A DNA stretch of 64,000 bases from Cytophaga hutchinsonii ATCC 33406 (lineage in GTDB: Bacteria; Bacteroidota; Bacteroidia; Cytophagales; Cytophagaceae), in contig NC_008255.1 in NCBI RefSeq assembly GCF_000014145.1, positions 1,613,501-1,677,500 of the forward strand. Reading direction: 5' to 3'. The position numbers and the translations under genes were made by a program. Of the stretch, positions 39,171-49,219 are shown in pieces (the stretch's first letter is position 1; each line of letters starts with the position of its first letter). The notes under the pieces were generated by a model that worked only from the letters and a program-made list of their open reading frames with translations, searched no databases and was not told where the DNA came from.

Positions 39171-39448
39171 TGTATTGTTTGTCTAATAGTACATCAAGCC
39201 TTGCTTTGATTTTACCCCAGTCTTTATTCATGATCAGGTTGCACCTTTAAAACCTGACAATAGATCAAACCATCAAATCCGACTTTTACTTTAGGTTTTG
39301 TATTAAACATAAATGTATGTCCTGCAACCGGCTGAAAATCGCTTTCCATCAGCCATTGCGAAAGCAATTCCGGTTTGGTCAGATAATCCCATACCAGCTG
39401 TTGCGGATGGCCAAAATACCAGGTGTGCTTGATGTTGTTTTTTATCAT
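39151..39448 (-). pseudogene. AHSA1/SRPBCC domain protein with internal deletion
   Basis: The intact N-terminal half reads MIKNNIKHTWYFGHPQQLVW ... GFDGLIYCQVLKVQP and stops after 74 codons. Immediately after, in another frame, LIMNKDWGKIKARLDVLLDK ... NDPIDT ends at the TGA 39151-39153; this is the C-terminal helix of the same fold. About 50-60 codons between the two halves are missing, out of frame, with the join near 39236-39243. Full-length homologues are roughly 145-160 aa. Together with the dead ArsR gene, a complete two-gene unit has been lost. Confidence 0.8.
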
Positions 39449-39502
39449 TTGTACTTTTAAGTTATATAAATATAGGTAACTTAAAAGTTACATGAAATGA
39501 TT

Positions 39503-40297
39503 TTATAGAATGGAACGGACTAAGCCCCCTTCTACACGTATGGAAGCACCATTTGTGGCTGAAGCAAGCGGACTTACGTAATAGGCAACTGTATCTGCGA
39601 CTTCTTCAACAGATGCAAAACGCTGAAGAAGGGACGTAGGACGCATATTTTTAAAGAAATCTTTTTCAACTTCTTCAATACTGATATTGTTTGCTTTTGA
39701 CAGATCTTCAATAAACGTACCTACACCTTTAGATTTGGTAGGGCCAGGTAAAATTGAATTTACAGTAACATTTGAGCCCTTGGTGAGTTCTGCTAACCCT
39801 CTGCTTACAGCAAGTTGTGCTGTTTTTGTCATGCCGTAATGTATCATTTCATCCGGAATAAATACAGCAGATTCGCTGGATATAAAAATGATTCTGCCCC
39901 AATTCTTTTTCAGCATGTTTGGAAAGAAATGTCTGGACAGGCGGATACCACTCATTACATTTACTTCAAAGAAGCGAAACCAGTCTTCATCCGGAATTTC
40001 TACGAATGCTTTGGGTTCAAAGATGCCGGCATTATTAATAAGTATATCTATGTCGGGGAGTGCTTGTATGAGTTTGTTTACCTCATCCACGTTTGAAAAG
40101 TCAGCAGCAATACCGGATATTTTTGCCTTTGGCACAGCTGATTTTAGTTCGCGGATGGCCTCATCAATATTGTGCTGTGTTCTTCCATTAATAATAACCT
40201 GAGCTCCTTCCATAAGAAGTCTTTTAGCAATTGCAAAGCCAATACCTGCGGTAGAGCCACTTACAAAAGCTACTTTATCTGACAGTTTTAAATCCAT
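39503..40297 (-). CDS. SDR family oxidoreductase
   Basis: 264 residues. Cofactor-binding VSGSTAGIGFAIAKRLL (TGxxxGIG-type glycine motif), DILINNAGIFEP, catalytic Ser in IIFISSESAV, and YxxxK as HYGMTKTAQLAV. The C-terminal GASIRVEGGLVRSIL is common in classical NAD(P)H-dependent reductases. Substrate unknown. Confidence 0.93.
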   Translation of the reverse strand: MDLKLSDKVAFVSGSTAGIGFAIAKRLLMEGAQVIINGRTQHNIDEAIRELKSAVPKAKISGIAADFSNVDEVNKLIQALPDIDILINNAGIFEPKAFVEIPDEDWFRFFEVNVMSGIRLSRHFFPNMLKKNWGRIIFISSESAVFIPDEMIHYGMTKTAQLAVSRGLAELTKGSNVTVNSILPGPTKSKGVGTFIEDLSKANNISIEEVEKDFFKNMRPTSLLQRFASVEEVADTVAYYVSPLASATNGASIRVEGGLVRSIL

Positions 40298-40367
40298 ACT
40301 AATTCAATAAGAGATGATGTAAAATAAAGAATATGTTAATGTTTAGAAACAGCAGCTTTTTAAGCTG

Positions 40368-40796
40368 CTATAATTTCTTTTTTGAAGAAACTGTTTTCTT
40401 TTTCGGAGTGTTTTTTTTTGCTGCTTTTATCGCAGCGTTTGTTTTGTCTTCTTTTACCCTGAATAGTGTAATTTCTTTGATGAGTTTAACCGGTAGTGGT
40501 TTATCCAGCGGAAATTGTACAGCACCTTTAGACGTTTTATAATCTGCGCATTCATCGCTGAACAATTTGATTCCGGATGGAGTAGGGTAGAAGCCAATGT
40601 GATTTTTATATCCGGCAAAATAGACTAATACACTGTGCAGTTTAAATGCCGGCATTCCATAGCTGATTACTTCTTCCGCTTTTGGTGCAGCCTTTTTAAT
40701 CGTTGTCCGCATTTGCTGAAGCAGCTTTTGAGTATGCTCCGGAAAAACTGAAATGTATGCGTCTATCGTTTCAGGTTTTTTTTCGTTTACCTTCAT
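40368..40796 (-). CDS. DUF1801 domain protein
   Basis: 142 residues. TIDAYISVFPEHTQKLLQQM and EEVISYGMPAFKL match the DUF1801/YdhG-like fold; the tail is Lys-rich (KKNTPKKKTVSSKKKL). Unknown function, cytoplasmic. A short hairpin (AGCAGCTT/AAGCTGCT, 40351-40369) overlaps the stop codon. One of several small accessory genes in this cluster. Confidence 0.85.
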   Translation of the reverse strand: MKVNEKKPETIDAYISVFPEHTQKLLQQMRTTIKKAAPKAEEVISYGMPAFKLHSVLVYFAGYKNHIGFYPTPSGIKLFSDECADYKTSKGAVQFPLDKPLPVKLIKEITLFRVKEDKTNAAIKAAKKNTPKKKTVSSKKKL

Positions 40797-40832
40797 ACTA
40801 CCTGTTGGTTTAAAATTGTAAACAGAATTGAA

Positions 40833-41285
40833 TTACGCACCAAATTGGTTGAGATGATGATCCAGGTGTTTGTAGAACATGTTGTTCCATTCTCCTTTTG
40901 TAAGCACACCAAATGAATGGGATTCTTTGTTATCAAAGTATGATTCGCCCAGCTGCTGTGTTTTTATAATATGGTCGATCAAACGTATTTTTTCTTTTTC
41001 AAAGTTCCGTTCATCTTTGATAAGAAATGCCGGAGAAGTCATTGCACCTTTTTTATATGGTTTTTCATTCACAACCAGATCTTTTGCAACCAGTTTGATA
41101 ATGAATTTCATTAATACGTTTGGTTTTGGATGTTTGTCTTCATATACCAGTTCATAGGCAACATTACAATGCGCCAGCATTTGATTGATGCTCATTTTTC
41201 CCCATCCTGCCTTTGATTCCGGGCTTAGTGTGTTGATGCGTGCTATCACTTCGGTTGTAACTTCAGGGGTAAAGATGTTTTTCAT
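40833..41285 (-). CDS. DUF1569 domain protein
   Basis: 150 residues. INTLSPESKAGWGKMSINQM followed by LAHCNVAYELVYE is the DUF1569 signature, a DinB-like four-helix fold; HSFGVLTKGEWNNMFYKHLDHHLNQFG near the end (read in parts) carries the second conserved His-rich segment. Possibly a metal-dependent transferase, unproven. Confidence 0.88.
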   Translation of the reverse strand: MKNIFTPEVTTEVIARINTLSPESKAGWGKMSINQMLAHCNVAYELVYEDKHPKPNVLMKFIIKLVAKDLVVNEKPYKKGAMTSPAFLIKDERNFEKEKIRLIDHIIKTQQLGESYFDNKESHSFGVLTKGEWNNMFYKHLDHHLNQFGA

Positions 41286-41362
41286 ATTAAAGGTTCGTTT
41301 TAAAATTACCTGTTAAAAAGGTATATGTATATATACTGTCTAAAATAAAAATATTTTTTCCC

Positions 41363-41731
41363 TTAACCAATAGCTGTACAGCTGCCGGCAATTACTTTCC
41401 AGTTTCCGTCAAATAGTTTCCATACTCTGAGATACCGGAATGTATTGTCGAGCGTATGTTCCATGTATTCGCCTTTTATTTCAATGTTCACAGAAACAAC
41501 AACGGTATCGTGTATGATCCGGATGATATAATCACTCGGTACTACAGCGCGTAACGCGATTTTTCCGGAACTGTAAGCTGCGATATCTGTTTCTTTTGTA
41601 ACGGTTTCTCCTGATGGAATAATGAAAAGCAGATCATCGTGCAGTAATACCTCTAATGATTCTACATCATTATTCTGAATGGCAGTTAATAATTTCTTTT
41701 CACAATCAAGGATAACATCTCTTTGGTTCAT
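41363..41731 (-). CDS. NTF2-like / DUF4440 protein
   Basis: 122 residues, the length of a single SnoaL/DUF4440 cone-like fold. Family signatures are an N-terminal helix (ILDCEKKLLTAIQNNDVESL), DLLFIIPSGETVTK and the last strand RVWKLFDGNWKVIAGSCT. Role unknown. Starts 1 bp after the TGA of the TolB-like gene, so translation is probably coupled. Confidence 0.85.
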   Translation of the reverse strand: MNQRDVILDCEKKLLTAIQNNDVESLEVLLHDDLLFIIPSGETVTKETDIAAYSSGKIALRAVVPSDYIIRIIHDTVVVSVNIEIKGEYMEHTLDNTFRYLRVWKLFDGNWKVIAGSCTAIG

Positions 41732-41732
41732 A

Positions 41733-42647
41733 TCAGGGGAGGATTTTATAACTCACAAAAGCAAATCGTTTGCTGTCGGGCGACCACGACGGAACATTGA
41801 TCGTACCTTGTCCGCCGAAAAGTTTAGCGATCACTCTTGGTTCGCCGCCTTGCATGGGCATTAAGCGTAACGTGACATTTTTATTGGCCGGGTGTCCTTC
41901 GACTTCGGGTTCATAGGATACAAACACAATGTATTTCCCATCCGGTGATGGGTGTGCGAACCAATCATTGTAATCATCAAATGTCACCTGTTCCTGTTCG
42001 GAACCATCCGGTTTCATTCTCCAGATTTTCATTTTTCCTGTACGAACGGAATTGAAATAAATATATGTTCCGTCCGCGGTATAATCCGGGCCATCATCCA
42101 GGCCTGCTGCATCTGTCAGTCGTTGTTCTGTACCGCCATTAGCAGGAATGGTATAGATATCGAATTCGCCGTTGCGTTCTGCACAATAAGCTAGTGTATT
42201 TCCATCCGGAGACCAGCCGTGCCAGTAGGAAGGCGCGTTCGGTGTGATCAGCTTCGGTTCACCGCCACCGATCGGCATGGTATAGATCATGGATTTACCG
42301 CTTTCTTTTTCGTGATGACTAACAACTAATTGTTTGTTGTCAGGAGAAATTCCGTGATCGTTATTACAATGTGTCGCAAAGCCCGTGTTTACTTTAACCG
42401 GCGTGCCGCCAGTAGTTGGAATACGGTATATTTCACCTTTCATGTTGAAAAGAAGAAAGCTATCGCTGCGCGACCAGTTCGGTGCTTCAACGTTTTCGTC
42501 TGCCTGATAAATGATTTGCCGTGTGCCTGAATCAAGCGAAAAGATTTCTAAGGTGCTTTGTACCCGAACTACTTCTTCTGGATTATCCGGCTGACAACTT
42601 AAAAAGAAACCGATGGAGAAAAATGAAAAAACAATGCGTGAATACAT
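41733..42647 (-). CDS. TolB-like beta-propeller lipoprotein
   Basis: Start placed at the second ATG (ending at 42647), giving [20 protein letters not shown], a lipoprotein signal with lipobox FLSC; nine extra residues are possible upstream. About 304 residues with repeated PD40/WD40-like units such as [30 protein letters not shown] and [14 protein letters not shown], characteristic of the TolB-type propeller. Probably periplasmic, role unknown. Confidence 0.88.
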   Translation of the reverse strand: MYSRIVFSFFSIGFFLSCQPDNPEEVVRVQSTLEIFSLDSGTRQIIYQADENVEAPNWSRSDSFLLFNMKGEIYRIPTTGGTPVKVNTGFATHCNNDHGISPDNKQLVVSHHEKESGKSMIYTMPIGGGEPKLITPNAPSYWHGWSPDGNTLAYCAERNGEFDIYTIPANGGTEQRLTDAAGLDDGPDYTADGTYIYFNSVRTGKMKIWRMKPDGSEQEQVTFDDYNDWFAHPSPDGKYIVFVSYEPEVEGHPANKNVTLRLMPMQGGEPRVIAKLFGGQGTINVPSWSPDSKRFAFVSYKILP

Positions 42648-42685
42648 AAGTAATGTTAGAAGGTGATAGAACAAATATAAAAGAT

Positions 42686-43265
42686 TTATTGAATGTTTAT
42701 GAAACTGTGGATTACCATTTTGCCTGGTGCTCTAATAATACGGCTGAATTTCTCGTTTTATAAAGATCCGTTGTTTATTTGCGTTACAAAAAGTACAAAC
42801 AACGTATCACCTTTAAATATGAGTGTTTCGGTGATTTTCCCATGATTACCCGCACCATTGGTGCGGGTAATCATATCTTTATATTGTCTTTTTGTTTGTA
42901 ATATACACCACCATATCCTTTTATATCCGGATTGAACATATCAGCTGTTAATATAGTATCCATTCTGTTCAGTGTAAAATAATTAAAACATCCATTATTA
43001 TAAAAGCGGTAAGAACCATAGTATGTATCAGCATGTTGATGATCATGTCTGGCAAGTATCTGAACAGATTTGCTATCATCATCGTATACCGCGTATTCTT
43101 CATACATAACAGAAGTATCCACTTGTTTTAATATTGATGTGTCAAACAGTGATTTGTTTGAATAAACACGTGGGTTAACAGCTACTTTAGAATAACCGTT
43201 TTGAAGTATTTCTGTTTCAGACACGGTGTTGCTGAAAGGAATAAAAGAAACAATATATTTTTCAT
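42686..43265 (-). pseudogene. Degraded lipoprotein gene (two frameshifts, one stop)
   Basis: ATG at 43263-43265 gives MKNILFLLFLS, a signal peptide, then the frame is lost just where a lipobox Cys would be expected. The next frame continues NTVSETEILQNGYSKVAV to KDNIKI stop at 42871. A third frame then picks up MITRTNGAGNHGKITETLIF and VLFVTQINNGSL, a TAA at about 42758-42760, and finally [20 protein letters not shown] to the stop at 42686. The pieces follow one another without gap, as expected for one decayed gene. The central piece alone (42871-43224, from a GTG, 117 codons) could still be expressed. The family is not recognised. Confidence 0.65.
42842..42874. repeat. Perfect 15-bp inverted repeat with 3-nt spacer
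   Basis: ATGATTACCCGCACC (42842-42856), ATT, then its exact reverse complement at 42860-42874. It overlaps the stop codon of the central frame in the degraded lipoprotein gene. There is no T tract on the minus strand (GGGAAAA follows), so it is a poor terminator; it may be a small palindromic insertion or REP-like unit. Confidence 0.85.
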
Positions 43266-43284
43266 AGCCACTCTAATTTAGGAT

Positions 43285-43324
43285 TAAAAATAAAGCGGCC
43301 GTTAATTATACATCAACAGCCGCT
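43285..43324 (-). terminator. Terminator downstream of the DUF4337 gene
   Basis: Read on the minus strand, AGCGGC ... GCCGCT forms a hairpin with additional TT/AA pairs in the loop and is followed by TTTATTTTT, about 30 bp after the DUF4337 stop. This marks the 3' end of the ppx-DUF4337 unit. Confidence 0.7.
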
Positions 43325-43354
43325 CTTAACACTTAAAATACATTACTTATAACG

Positions 43355-43990
43355 TTACCCCATTGCAATTGAATAGGCATGAATCATAAAATACGTTCCA
43401 ACAATACCCATTCCAATCATTAAATAAAGAAACATTTTACGGGTAGATGTTTTTTGTATCACTAAACTGATCGCGCCAAATACAATGCAGATCTGTAAAA
43501 ACAAACTCGCAAGATCAAATTTATCTCCGGCTTCACCTAGTTTTTCGGCTTCAGCTTTCCATTCGGCTGCTCCGGTCACGTTTCCTAAAGCACCTGTTTT
43601 TTCATCTTTGATTACCCAATCTTTTTTATCAATGTTTGCAGAACCATTTCTGATTTCATCCATTTCTTTTTTATATCTGGCAATGTCTTTAGATTGAGAA
43701 TTTTTAATAGAATCAACAATCTTTTCATGCCCCTCTTTTATTGTATTTGTTACTTCTAATGTTGTTAGCGATTGCAGTTGATTCTGACACAAAATAGATT
43801 TGATACTTTTGGCTTGAGACCATTCATACATAGCGGCACTTTCTTTATGTGCGATCATTTCATCGTCTCCGTATCTGCCGCCGCCTAAATCATTGATGGA
43901 TAAAATTGCTGCAAAAACAGCAATAAGCACACCAATAAAAAGCTCTATATTTTTTCCTTCTGATGTTGTGCCTTCTTCATTCATTTCCAT
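43355..43990 (-). CDS. DUF4337 domain membrane protein
   Basis: 211 residues: an N-terminal membrane helix (IELFIGVLIAVFAAILSIND) preceded by an acidic leader, a long charged helix with EMIAHKESAAMYEWSQAKSI, and two C-terminal helices (FLQICIVFGAISLVIQ, MFLYLMIGMGIVGTYFMIHA). This matches DUF4337, unknown function. Only 5 bp separates it from the upstream Ppx/GppA gene, so the two are co-transcribed. Confidence 0.8.
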   Translation of the reverse strand: MEMNEEGTTSEGKNIELFIGVLIAVFAAILSINDLGGGRYGDDEMIAHKESAAMYEWSQAKSIKSILCQNQLQSLTTLEVTNTIKEGHEKIVDSIKNSQSKDIARYKKEMDEIRNGSANIDKKDWVIKDEKTGALGNVTGAAEWKAEAEKLGEAGDKFDLASLFLQICIVFGAISLVIQKTSTRKMFLYLMIGMGIVGTYFMIHAYSIAMG

Positions 43991-43995
43991 AAATA

Positions 43996-44934
43996 CTATT
44001 TCTGATATTTGTTTACGTTTCGGATACTGTCTAAATCGGTAATGTGCAGGTGTTTGTTTCTTTCATACAGCATCAGCATTAAACCATCCTTCAAACCTAC
44101 TTCCGGTACCAGCATGTTTTTAGCTTTTGCGAATTCCATTACACTCGTATAGATTTCTGATGCAGGAATGATGACATCGGCACGGTCACTGTTCAGCATT
44201 AATACATTGATACGGTCTTCGTAGCTGTATTGAGAAATGTTGTGCTGTACTTCCTCGATCTTTTTAAGCGAGATCATGCGCTTGTCTTTTTTAGATTTTT
44301 CCGTCGTACCTAATTCAAAAATTTTACCGATGTTACCGCCTGTACCAATAGCTGTAACAGGTTTAGGAAGTTTATCAATATTGTCTTTTACCCATTGTTT
44401 CATTGACTCCCATTCTTCCGGTGCATCCAGCCCCTGTAATCTTCTTACGGAACCAATCTTAAAAGAACGTGCGGCAATTTTTTTTCTGTTTACAAACAGG
44501 TTCAGTTCTGTACTACCGCCACCCACGTCAATATGGATATAGCTGTTATCATCAAGTTCATTATGTAAAACGGTATTGATGAGTTCCGCTTCTTTGTCTC
44601 CGTCAATAATATCGATATCTACGCCAACCAGACCTTTTACTTTTAAAACGATATCTCTGCCGTTTTTAGATTCCCGCATGGCGGAAGTTGCTGAGATCAT
44701 GTAGTCGTCAACTTCGTATAATTCGAATAGATTTTTAAAGGTTTGAATGAGTTTGATAAACTTCATTTCCTTTTCCGCAGAAATCATTCCCAAACGAAAT
44801 ACATCTTCACCCAAACGCAACGGGAAACGTACATACTCCATTTTTTTGAACATAATCATTCCGTTGTATTCCAAGATTTTGCTTACTTGAAAACGAATGG
44901 CATTGGAGCCAATATCAACTGCAGCTAATTTCAC
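43996..44934 (-). CDS. Exopolyphosphatase / pppGpp phosphatase (Ppx/GppA family)
   Basis: 312 residues, the short Ppx/GppA form of two ASKHA domains without the HD domain. MKLAAVDIGSNAIRFQ (phosphate loop 1), YMISATSAMRESKNG, SYIHIDVGGGSTELNLF (loop 2) and AIGTGGNIGKIFEL are diagnostic. It may hydrolyse polyphosphate made by PPK1 encoded at 27 kb, or pppGpp; the sequence alone cannot distinguish. It is divergent from metH. Confidence 0.88.
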   Translation of the reverse strand: MKLAAVDIGSNAIRFQVSKILEYNGMIMFKKMEYVRFPLRLGEDVFRLGMISAEKEMKFIKLIQTFKNLFELYEVDDYMISATSAMRESKNGRDIVLKVKGLVGVDIDIIDGDKEAELINTVLHNELDDNSYIHIDVGGGSTELNLFVNRKKIAARSFKIGSVRRLQGLDAPEEWESMKQWVKDNIDKLPKPVTAIGTGGNIGKIFELGTTEKSKKDKRMISLKKIEEVQHNISQYSYEDRINVLMLNSDRADVIIPASEIYTSVMEFAKAKNMLVPEVGLKDGLMLMLYERNKHLHITDLDSIRNVNKYQK

Positions 44935-45233
44935 GTAGTAATGTTTAGGTATTCGTTCGTTACATCAAAAATACACAGTTGCCACGGCTTTTAAAAGCTA
45001 TTTACGGTCTTTGTACTAATAAGCATACAGGATACTGAATGCTTTGGAAAGCGGTTATTTGTCCACGATCGAAGTATAATCATTTCTGTAATATATTGAA
45101 TGTTATGTATTTGAAATTATTATCGCGTTCCTTTTGTTACGCTTCCAGACTGTAAGTTTCAGGTAATTAGTTGTCTTTGCGCCTGCAAGTGTGTAGGTTT
45201 GTATTTGAGGCTCTTAGAAGAAAGGAATAATTT
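44935..45233. other. Divergent intergenic region between ppx and the metH genes
   Basis: About 300 bp without any credible gene. I looked for a cobalamin (B12-box) or SAM riboswitch before metH and saw no recognisable motif. The region should hold both divergent promoters but none is clear. Confidence 0.5.
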
Positions 45234-46250
45234 ATGACCAAGGCAGATATACGCGGCGAATTAGCCAAAAGAATTCTGATTCTGGATGGTGCAATGGGCA
45301 CCATGATTCAACGTTACACATTAGAAGAAGAAGATTTCAGAAACGATAAATTAAAAAATCACGATCACCCGTTAAAAGGTAATAATGATTTATTAAGTTT
45401 TACGCGGCCGGATGTGATCAAGGCAATTCATACCGAATATCTGGCAGCCGGTGCGGATATTATTGAAACAAATACGTTCAGCGGTACAACCATTGCACAG
45501 GCAGATTACCGTCTGGAACATATGGTCTATGACATCAATTACTACGGTGCAAAAATAGCACGTGAAGCCGTTGATGAATTTATGAAAAAGAATCCGTCTT
45601 CGCCGCAGCGCTATGTAGCCGGAGCAATCGGGCCAACAAACCGTACCGCATCTATTTCTCCTGATGTAAATGATCCGGGTTACAGAGCGGTAACCTTTGA
45701 TGAGTTAGCGAAAGCGTATAAAGACCAGGCTATTGCCTTGCTTGAAGGTGGGGCCGATCTGTTATTGATTGAAACGATCTTTGATACCTTAAATTCTAAG
45801 GCGGCAATCTACGCGATCATGGAATTGTTTGAAGAAACCGGCAACGAAGTTCCCGTAATGGTTTCGGCAACAATCACCGATGCCAGCGGAAGAACACTTT
45901 CCGGGCAAACAACAGAAGCATTTTTAATTTCAGTTTCACACGGCCCTTTATTATCCGTTGGTTTAAACTGTGCATTAGGTGCAAAAGAATTACGTCCGTA
46001 TTTACAGGTACTTGCAAAAGAAGCTCCATTTTTTGTAAGTGCATATCCAAATGCCGGCTTACCAAATGAGTTCGGACAATACGATGAAACACCTGCCCAG
46101 ATGGCAGAGCAGATAACCGTTTTCCTTGAAGAAGGATTGGTAAACATTCTGGGTGGCTGCTGCGGCAGTACACCGGATCACATCAGGGCGATGGCAGAAG
46201 TGGCTGCAAAATTTGCACCGCGTAAATTAGATGAAACAGTAGAAGCGTAG
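45234..46250 (+). CDS. metH: MetH part 1: homocysteine S-methyltransferase domain
   Basis: 338 residues, only the homocysteine-binding module of cobalamin-dependent methionine synthase. The zinc-binding Cys residues are in [13 protein letters not shown] (near residue 244) and [11 protein letters not shown] (near 306). N-terminal [20 protein letters not shown] is classic MetH. The protein ends after this domain; the remaining modules are in the next gene, 12 bp away. The two products must associate to form a working enzyme. Confidence 0.95.
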   Translation: MTKADIRGELAKRILILDGAMGTMIQRYTLEEEDFRNDKLKNHDHPLKGNNDLLSFTRPDVIKAIHTEYLAAGADIIETNTFSGTTIAQADYRLEHMVYDINYYGAKIAREAVDEFMKKNPSSPQRYVAGAIGPTNRTASISPDVNDPGYRAVTFDELAKAYKDQAIALLEGGADLLLIETIFDTLNSKAAIYAIMELFEETGNEVPVMVSATITDASGRTLSGQTTEAFLISVSHGPLLSVGLNCALGAKELRPYLQVLAKEAPFFVSAYPNAGLPNEFGQYDETPAQMAEQITVFLEEGLVNILGGCCGSTPDHIRAMAEVAAKFAPRKLDETVEA

Positions 46251-46262
46251 TAGTTAGCAGTA

Positions 46263-48956
46263 ATGAGTCACAAAATCGGTACATTAAAATTAAGCGGGCT
46301 TGAGCCGCTTATTGTTGATAAAGGTTCCATCTTCGTAAACATTGGTGAACGTACCAACGTTACTGGTTCCGCGAAGTTTTTACGGTTAATAAAAGAAAAC
46401 AAATACGAAGAAGCCATTGAAGTTGCGTTAGACCAGGTTCGTGGCGGAGCACAGGTGATTGACGTCAATATGGATGAAGGGATGCTGGATAGTGAAGCCG
46501 CTATGGTGCGCTATTTAAATCTGCTTGCTTCCGAACCGGAGATCTCGCGTGTACCGGTAATGGTCGATTCGTCTAAATGGCACGTGATCGAAGCCGGTTT
46601 GAAATGTATTCAGGGAAAAGGTATTGTGAACTCCATCAGCTTAAAGGCCGGTGAAAAAGAATATCTGGAACAGGCCCGTAAAATTAAAAAGTATGGTGCA
46701 GCGGTAGTTGTTATGGCCTTCGACGAAGACGGACAAGCAGATACATACGATAGACGTATCAGTATTTGCGAACGTTCGTATCGTTTGCTGGTAGATAAAC
46801 TTGATTTCAATCCGAATGACATCATTTTTGACCCGAATATTTTTCCTGTAGCGACCGGTATTGATGAACATAAAAATTACGCGCTGGATTTCTTTAGAGC
46901 AACGCGCTGGATCCGGGAGAACCTTCCGGGTGCACACGTAAGCGGCGGTGTCAGTAACGTATCGTTTTCATTCCGTGGAAATAATACCGTGCGTGAAGCC
47001 ATGCATTCCGTGTTTTTATATTATGCCATCAAAGAAGGCATGGATATGGGTATTGTAAACCCTGCCATGCTTGAAGTATATGAGAATATTCCGAAAGATT
47101 TGCTTGAACGTGTTGAAGATGTATTGCTGAATCGAAGAGACGATGCAACTGAACGTTTATTAGAATATGCTGATCGTGTTAAAGGAACAGATAAAGTTCA
47201 GGTAAAAGATCTTGAATGGCGAAAGGGGACGGTTGAAGAACGGTTGACATACGCTCTGGTAAAAGGAGAAATTGAATTCATCGATGCGGATACAGAAGAA
47301 GCGCGTCAGAAATATGTGATTCCGCTGAAGGTAATAGAAGGCCCGCTAATGGCAGGTATGAACGTTGTTGGAGATTTGTTTGGCGAAGGCAAAATGTTCC
47401 TGCCGCAGGTAGTGAAGAGTGCGCGTGTAATGAAAAAATCCGTTGCCTATTTAATGCCTTTTCTGGAAGAAGAAAAAGCGAAGAACGGAGATCAGCGAAA
47501 TGCCGGCAAGATCTTAATGGCTACCGTTAAAGGCGACGTACACGATATCGGTAAAAACATTGTTGGTGTTGTATTGGCATGTAATAATTATGACATCGTT
47601 GATATCGGAGTTATGGTGCCGGCTGCAAAAATACTGGAAACAGCGATCAACGAAAAAGTTGACATCATCGGACTTTCCGGGTTAATCACGCCGTCGCTGG
47701 ATGAAATGGTAACCGTTGCGAAAGAAATGGAACGTGCCGGATTTAAAATCCCTCTACTGATAGGAGGAGCTACAACGTCACGTATTCATACAGCTGTTAA
47801 AATTGATCCGAACTACAGCGGAGCCGTTATTCATGTGCTTGACGCATCTAAAGGAGTGCCGGTTGCCAGTAAGCTGCTGAGTGATGATCAGAGCGAAGCA
47901 TTTGTAAAAGAAATGAAAGCAGAATATGCCCAGCTCCGGGAAGATTATGCAAACAAACGTGAAGATAAAAATTACGTAACATATAAAGAGGCATGTGCCA
48001 ATAAATATCAGGTGGATTGGGAGACGGCTAAGATCGTTACACCAAAACAGTTGGGCAATTACGCACTGAATGATTTTTCGCTGGAAGAAATTCGGGAATA
48101 TATTGACTGGACACCTTTCTTTCAGACCTGGATGTTGAAAGGCAAGTATCCGAAAATATTAAAAGATCCGGTAATTGGTGTTGAAGCAACCAAATTGTTT
48201 GAAGATGCCAATGTCTTGTTAGATAAAGTGATTGCTGAAAAATGGCTTACGGCAAACGCTGCATATGGTATGTACCCCGCAGCTGTGGTAAACGATGATA
48301 CCGTTGAAGTCTATTCCGATGAAACCCGAACAACGGTGTTAAAGAAATTTCATTTCTTAAGACAGCAAGGTAAAAAAGGTAAAGATGTACCGAACATTTC
48401 GTTGGCAGATTTCATTGCACCGAAAGAATCCGGTAAGTTGGATTACATCGGTATGTTTGCTGTAACGGCGGGCATGGGCATAGAGCCACATCTGGAGCGC
48501 TTTGAAAAAGATCACGATGATTATAACAGCATTATGCTGAAAGCGATTGCCGATCGGTTGGCAGAAGCGTTCGCAGAATGTCTGCACGCAAAAGTCCGCA
48601 AAGAATATTGGGGCTATGCATCCGATGAAACATTGGATAATGAAGAATTAATTAAAGAATCATACATCGGTATTCGCCCGGCACCAGGTTATCCTGCCTG
48701 TCCCGATCATACAGAAAAACCGGACCTGTTTAAATTACTTGATGCAACAAATAAGACAGGCATCATTTTAACGGAGAGCATGGCTATGTATCCAGCATCT
48801 TCAGTTTCAGGATTTTATTTTGCCAATGCAGACGCCAAATATTTTGGTCTTGGAAAGGTGGCAAAAGATCAGGTTGAGGCCTATGCAAGCCGCAAAAACA
48901 TGAATCTGTCGACCATGGAAAAATGGCTGGCGCCTAATCTTACATACGATATTTGA
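46263..48956 (+). CDS. metH: MetH part 2: methyl-THF, cobalamin and reactivation modules
   Basis: 897 residues. In order: pterin-binding barrel ([18 protein letters not shown] near residue 30; [15 protein letters not shown]), cap and cobalamin-binding module with the ligand His in [16 protein letters not shown] (about residues 422-436) and [13 protein letters not shown], and the C-terminal AdoMet-binding activation domain ([15 protein letters not shown] near residue 804). It transfers the methyl group from 5-methyl-THF via cob(I)alamin to homocysteine bound by the part 1 protein. Start ATG is well placed 12 bp after the previous stop. Confidence 0.96.
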   Translation: MSHKIGTLKLSGLEPLIVDKGSIFVNIGERTNVTGSAKFLRLIKENKYEEAIEVALDQVRGGAQVIDVNMDEGMLDSEAAMVRYLNLLASEPEISRVPVMVDSSKWHVIEAGLKCIQGKGIVNSISLKAGEKEYLEQARKIKKYGAAVVVMAFDEDGQADTYDRRISICERSYRLLVDKLDFNPNDIIFDPNIFPVATGIDEHKNYALDFFRATRWIRENLPGAHVSGGVSNVSFSFRGNNTVREAMHSVFLYYAIKEGMDMGIVNPAMLEVYENIPKDLLERVEDVLLNRRDDATERLLEYADRVKGTDKVQVKDLEWRKGTVEERLTYALVKGEIEFIDADTEEARQKYVIPLKVIEGPLMAGMNVVGDLFGEGKMFLPQVVKSARVMKKSVAYLMPFLEEEKAKNGDQRNAGKILMATVKGDVHDIGKNIVGVVLACNNYDIVDIGVMVPAAKILETAINEKVDIIGLSGLITPSLDEMVTVAKEMERAGFKIPLLIGGATTSRIHTAVKIDPNYSGAVIHVLDASKGVPVASKLLSDDQSEAFVKEMKAEYAQLREDYANKREDKNYVTYKEACANKYQVDWETAKIVTPKQLGNYALNDFSLEEIREYIDWTPFFQTWMLKGKYPKILKDPVIGVEATKLFEDANVLLDKVIAEKWLTANAAYGMYPAAVVNDDTVEVYSDETRTTVLKKFHFLRQQGKKGKDVPNISLADFIAPKESGKLDYIGMFAVTAGMGIEPHLERFEKDHDDYNSIMLKAIADRLAEAFAECLHAKVRKEYWGYASDETLDNEELIKESYIGIRPAPGYPACPDHTEKPDLFKLLDATNKTGIILTESMAMYPASSVSGFYFANADAKYFGLGKVAKDQVEAYASRKNMNLSTMEKWLAPNLTYDI

Positions 48957-48979
48957 TATTAATTCAATTAATTGAATTG

Positions 48980-49018
48980 AATCCCTGTTTATTCATTTAG
49001 ACAGGGATTTCTTTTTTT
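48980..49018 (+). terminator. Rho-independent terminator after metH part 2
   Basis: AATCCCTGT (48980-48988) pairs with ACAGGGATT (49001-49009), followed by TCTTTTTTT. It is 25 bp after the metH stop. Confidence 0.9.
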
Positions 49019-49219
49019 AGTTTTAAAAAGGTCCTTATACAGGTCGATTTTGAAATTGAAATATTGAAATAGTACAATTTTTGAAAGCTATCGGGTAAAG
49101 TACATCAGGGATATTTTTTTTGAAAAGATCTTATTGTATAACTGCTTGTAAATTAAAAAGTTGGTTTTTTAAAAAGTCTTTAAAATTGTATTAATTTAAG
49201 TAAGTGTTATATAATTTGA

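Noticed and set aside
40351-40369. Hairpin AGCAGCTT/AAGCTGCT at the DUF1801 stop as a terminator
   Set aside because: Short stem, no T run on the minus strand.
42842-42874. Palindrome as a terminator for the central lipoprotein frame
   Set aside because: No T tract follows on the minus strand (GGGAAAA), and the hairpin overlaps the stop codon.
44935-45233. Possible cobalamin or SAM riboswitch before metH
   Set aside because: Looked for a B12-box and SAM-I core; nothing matched beyond chance.
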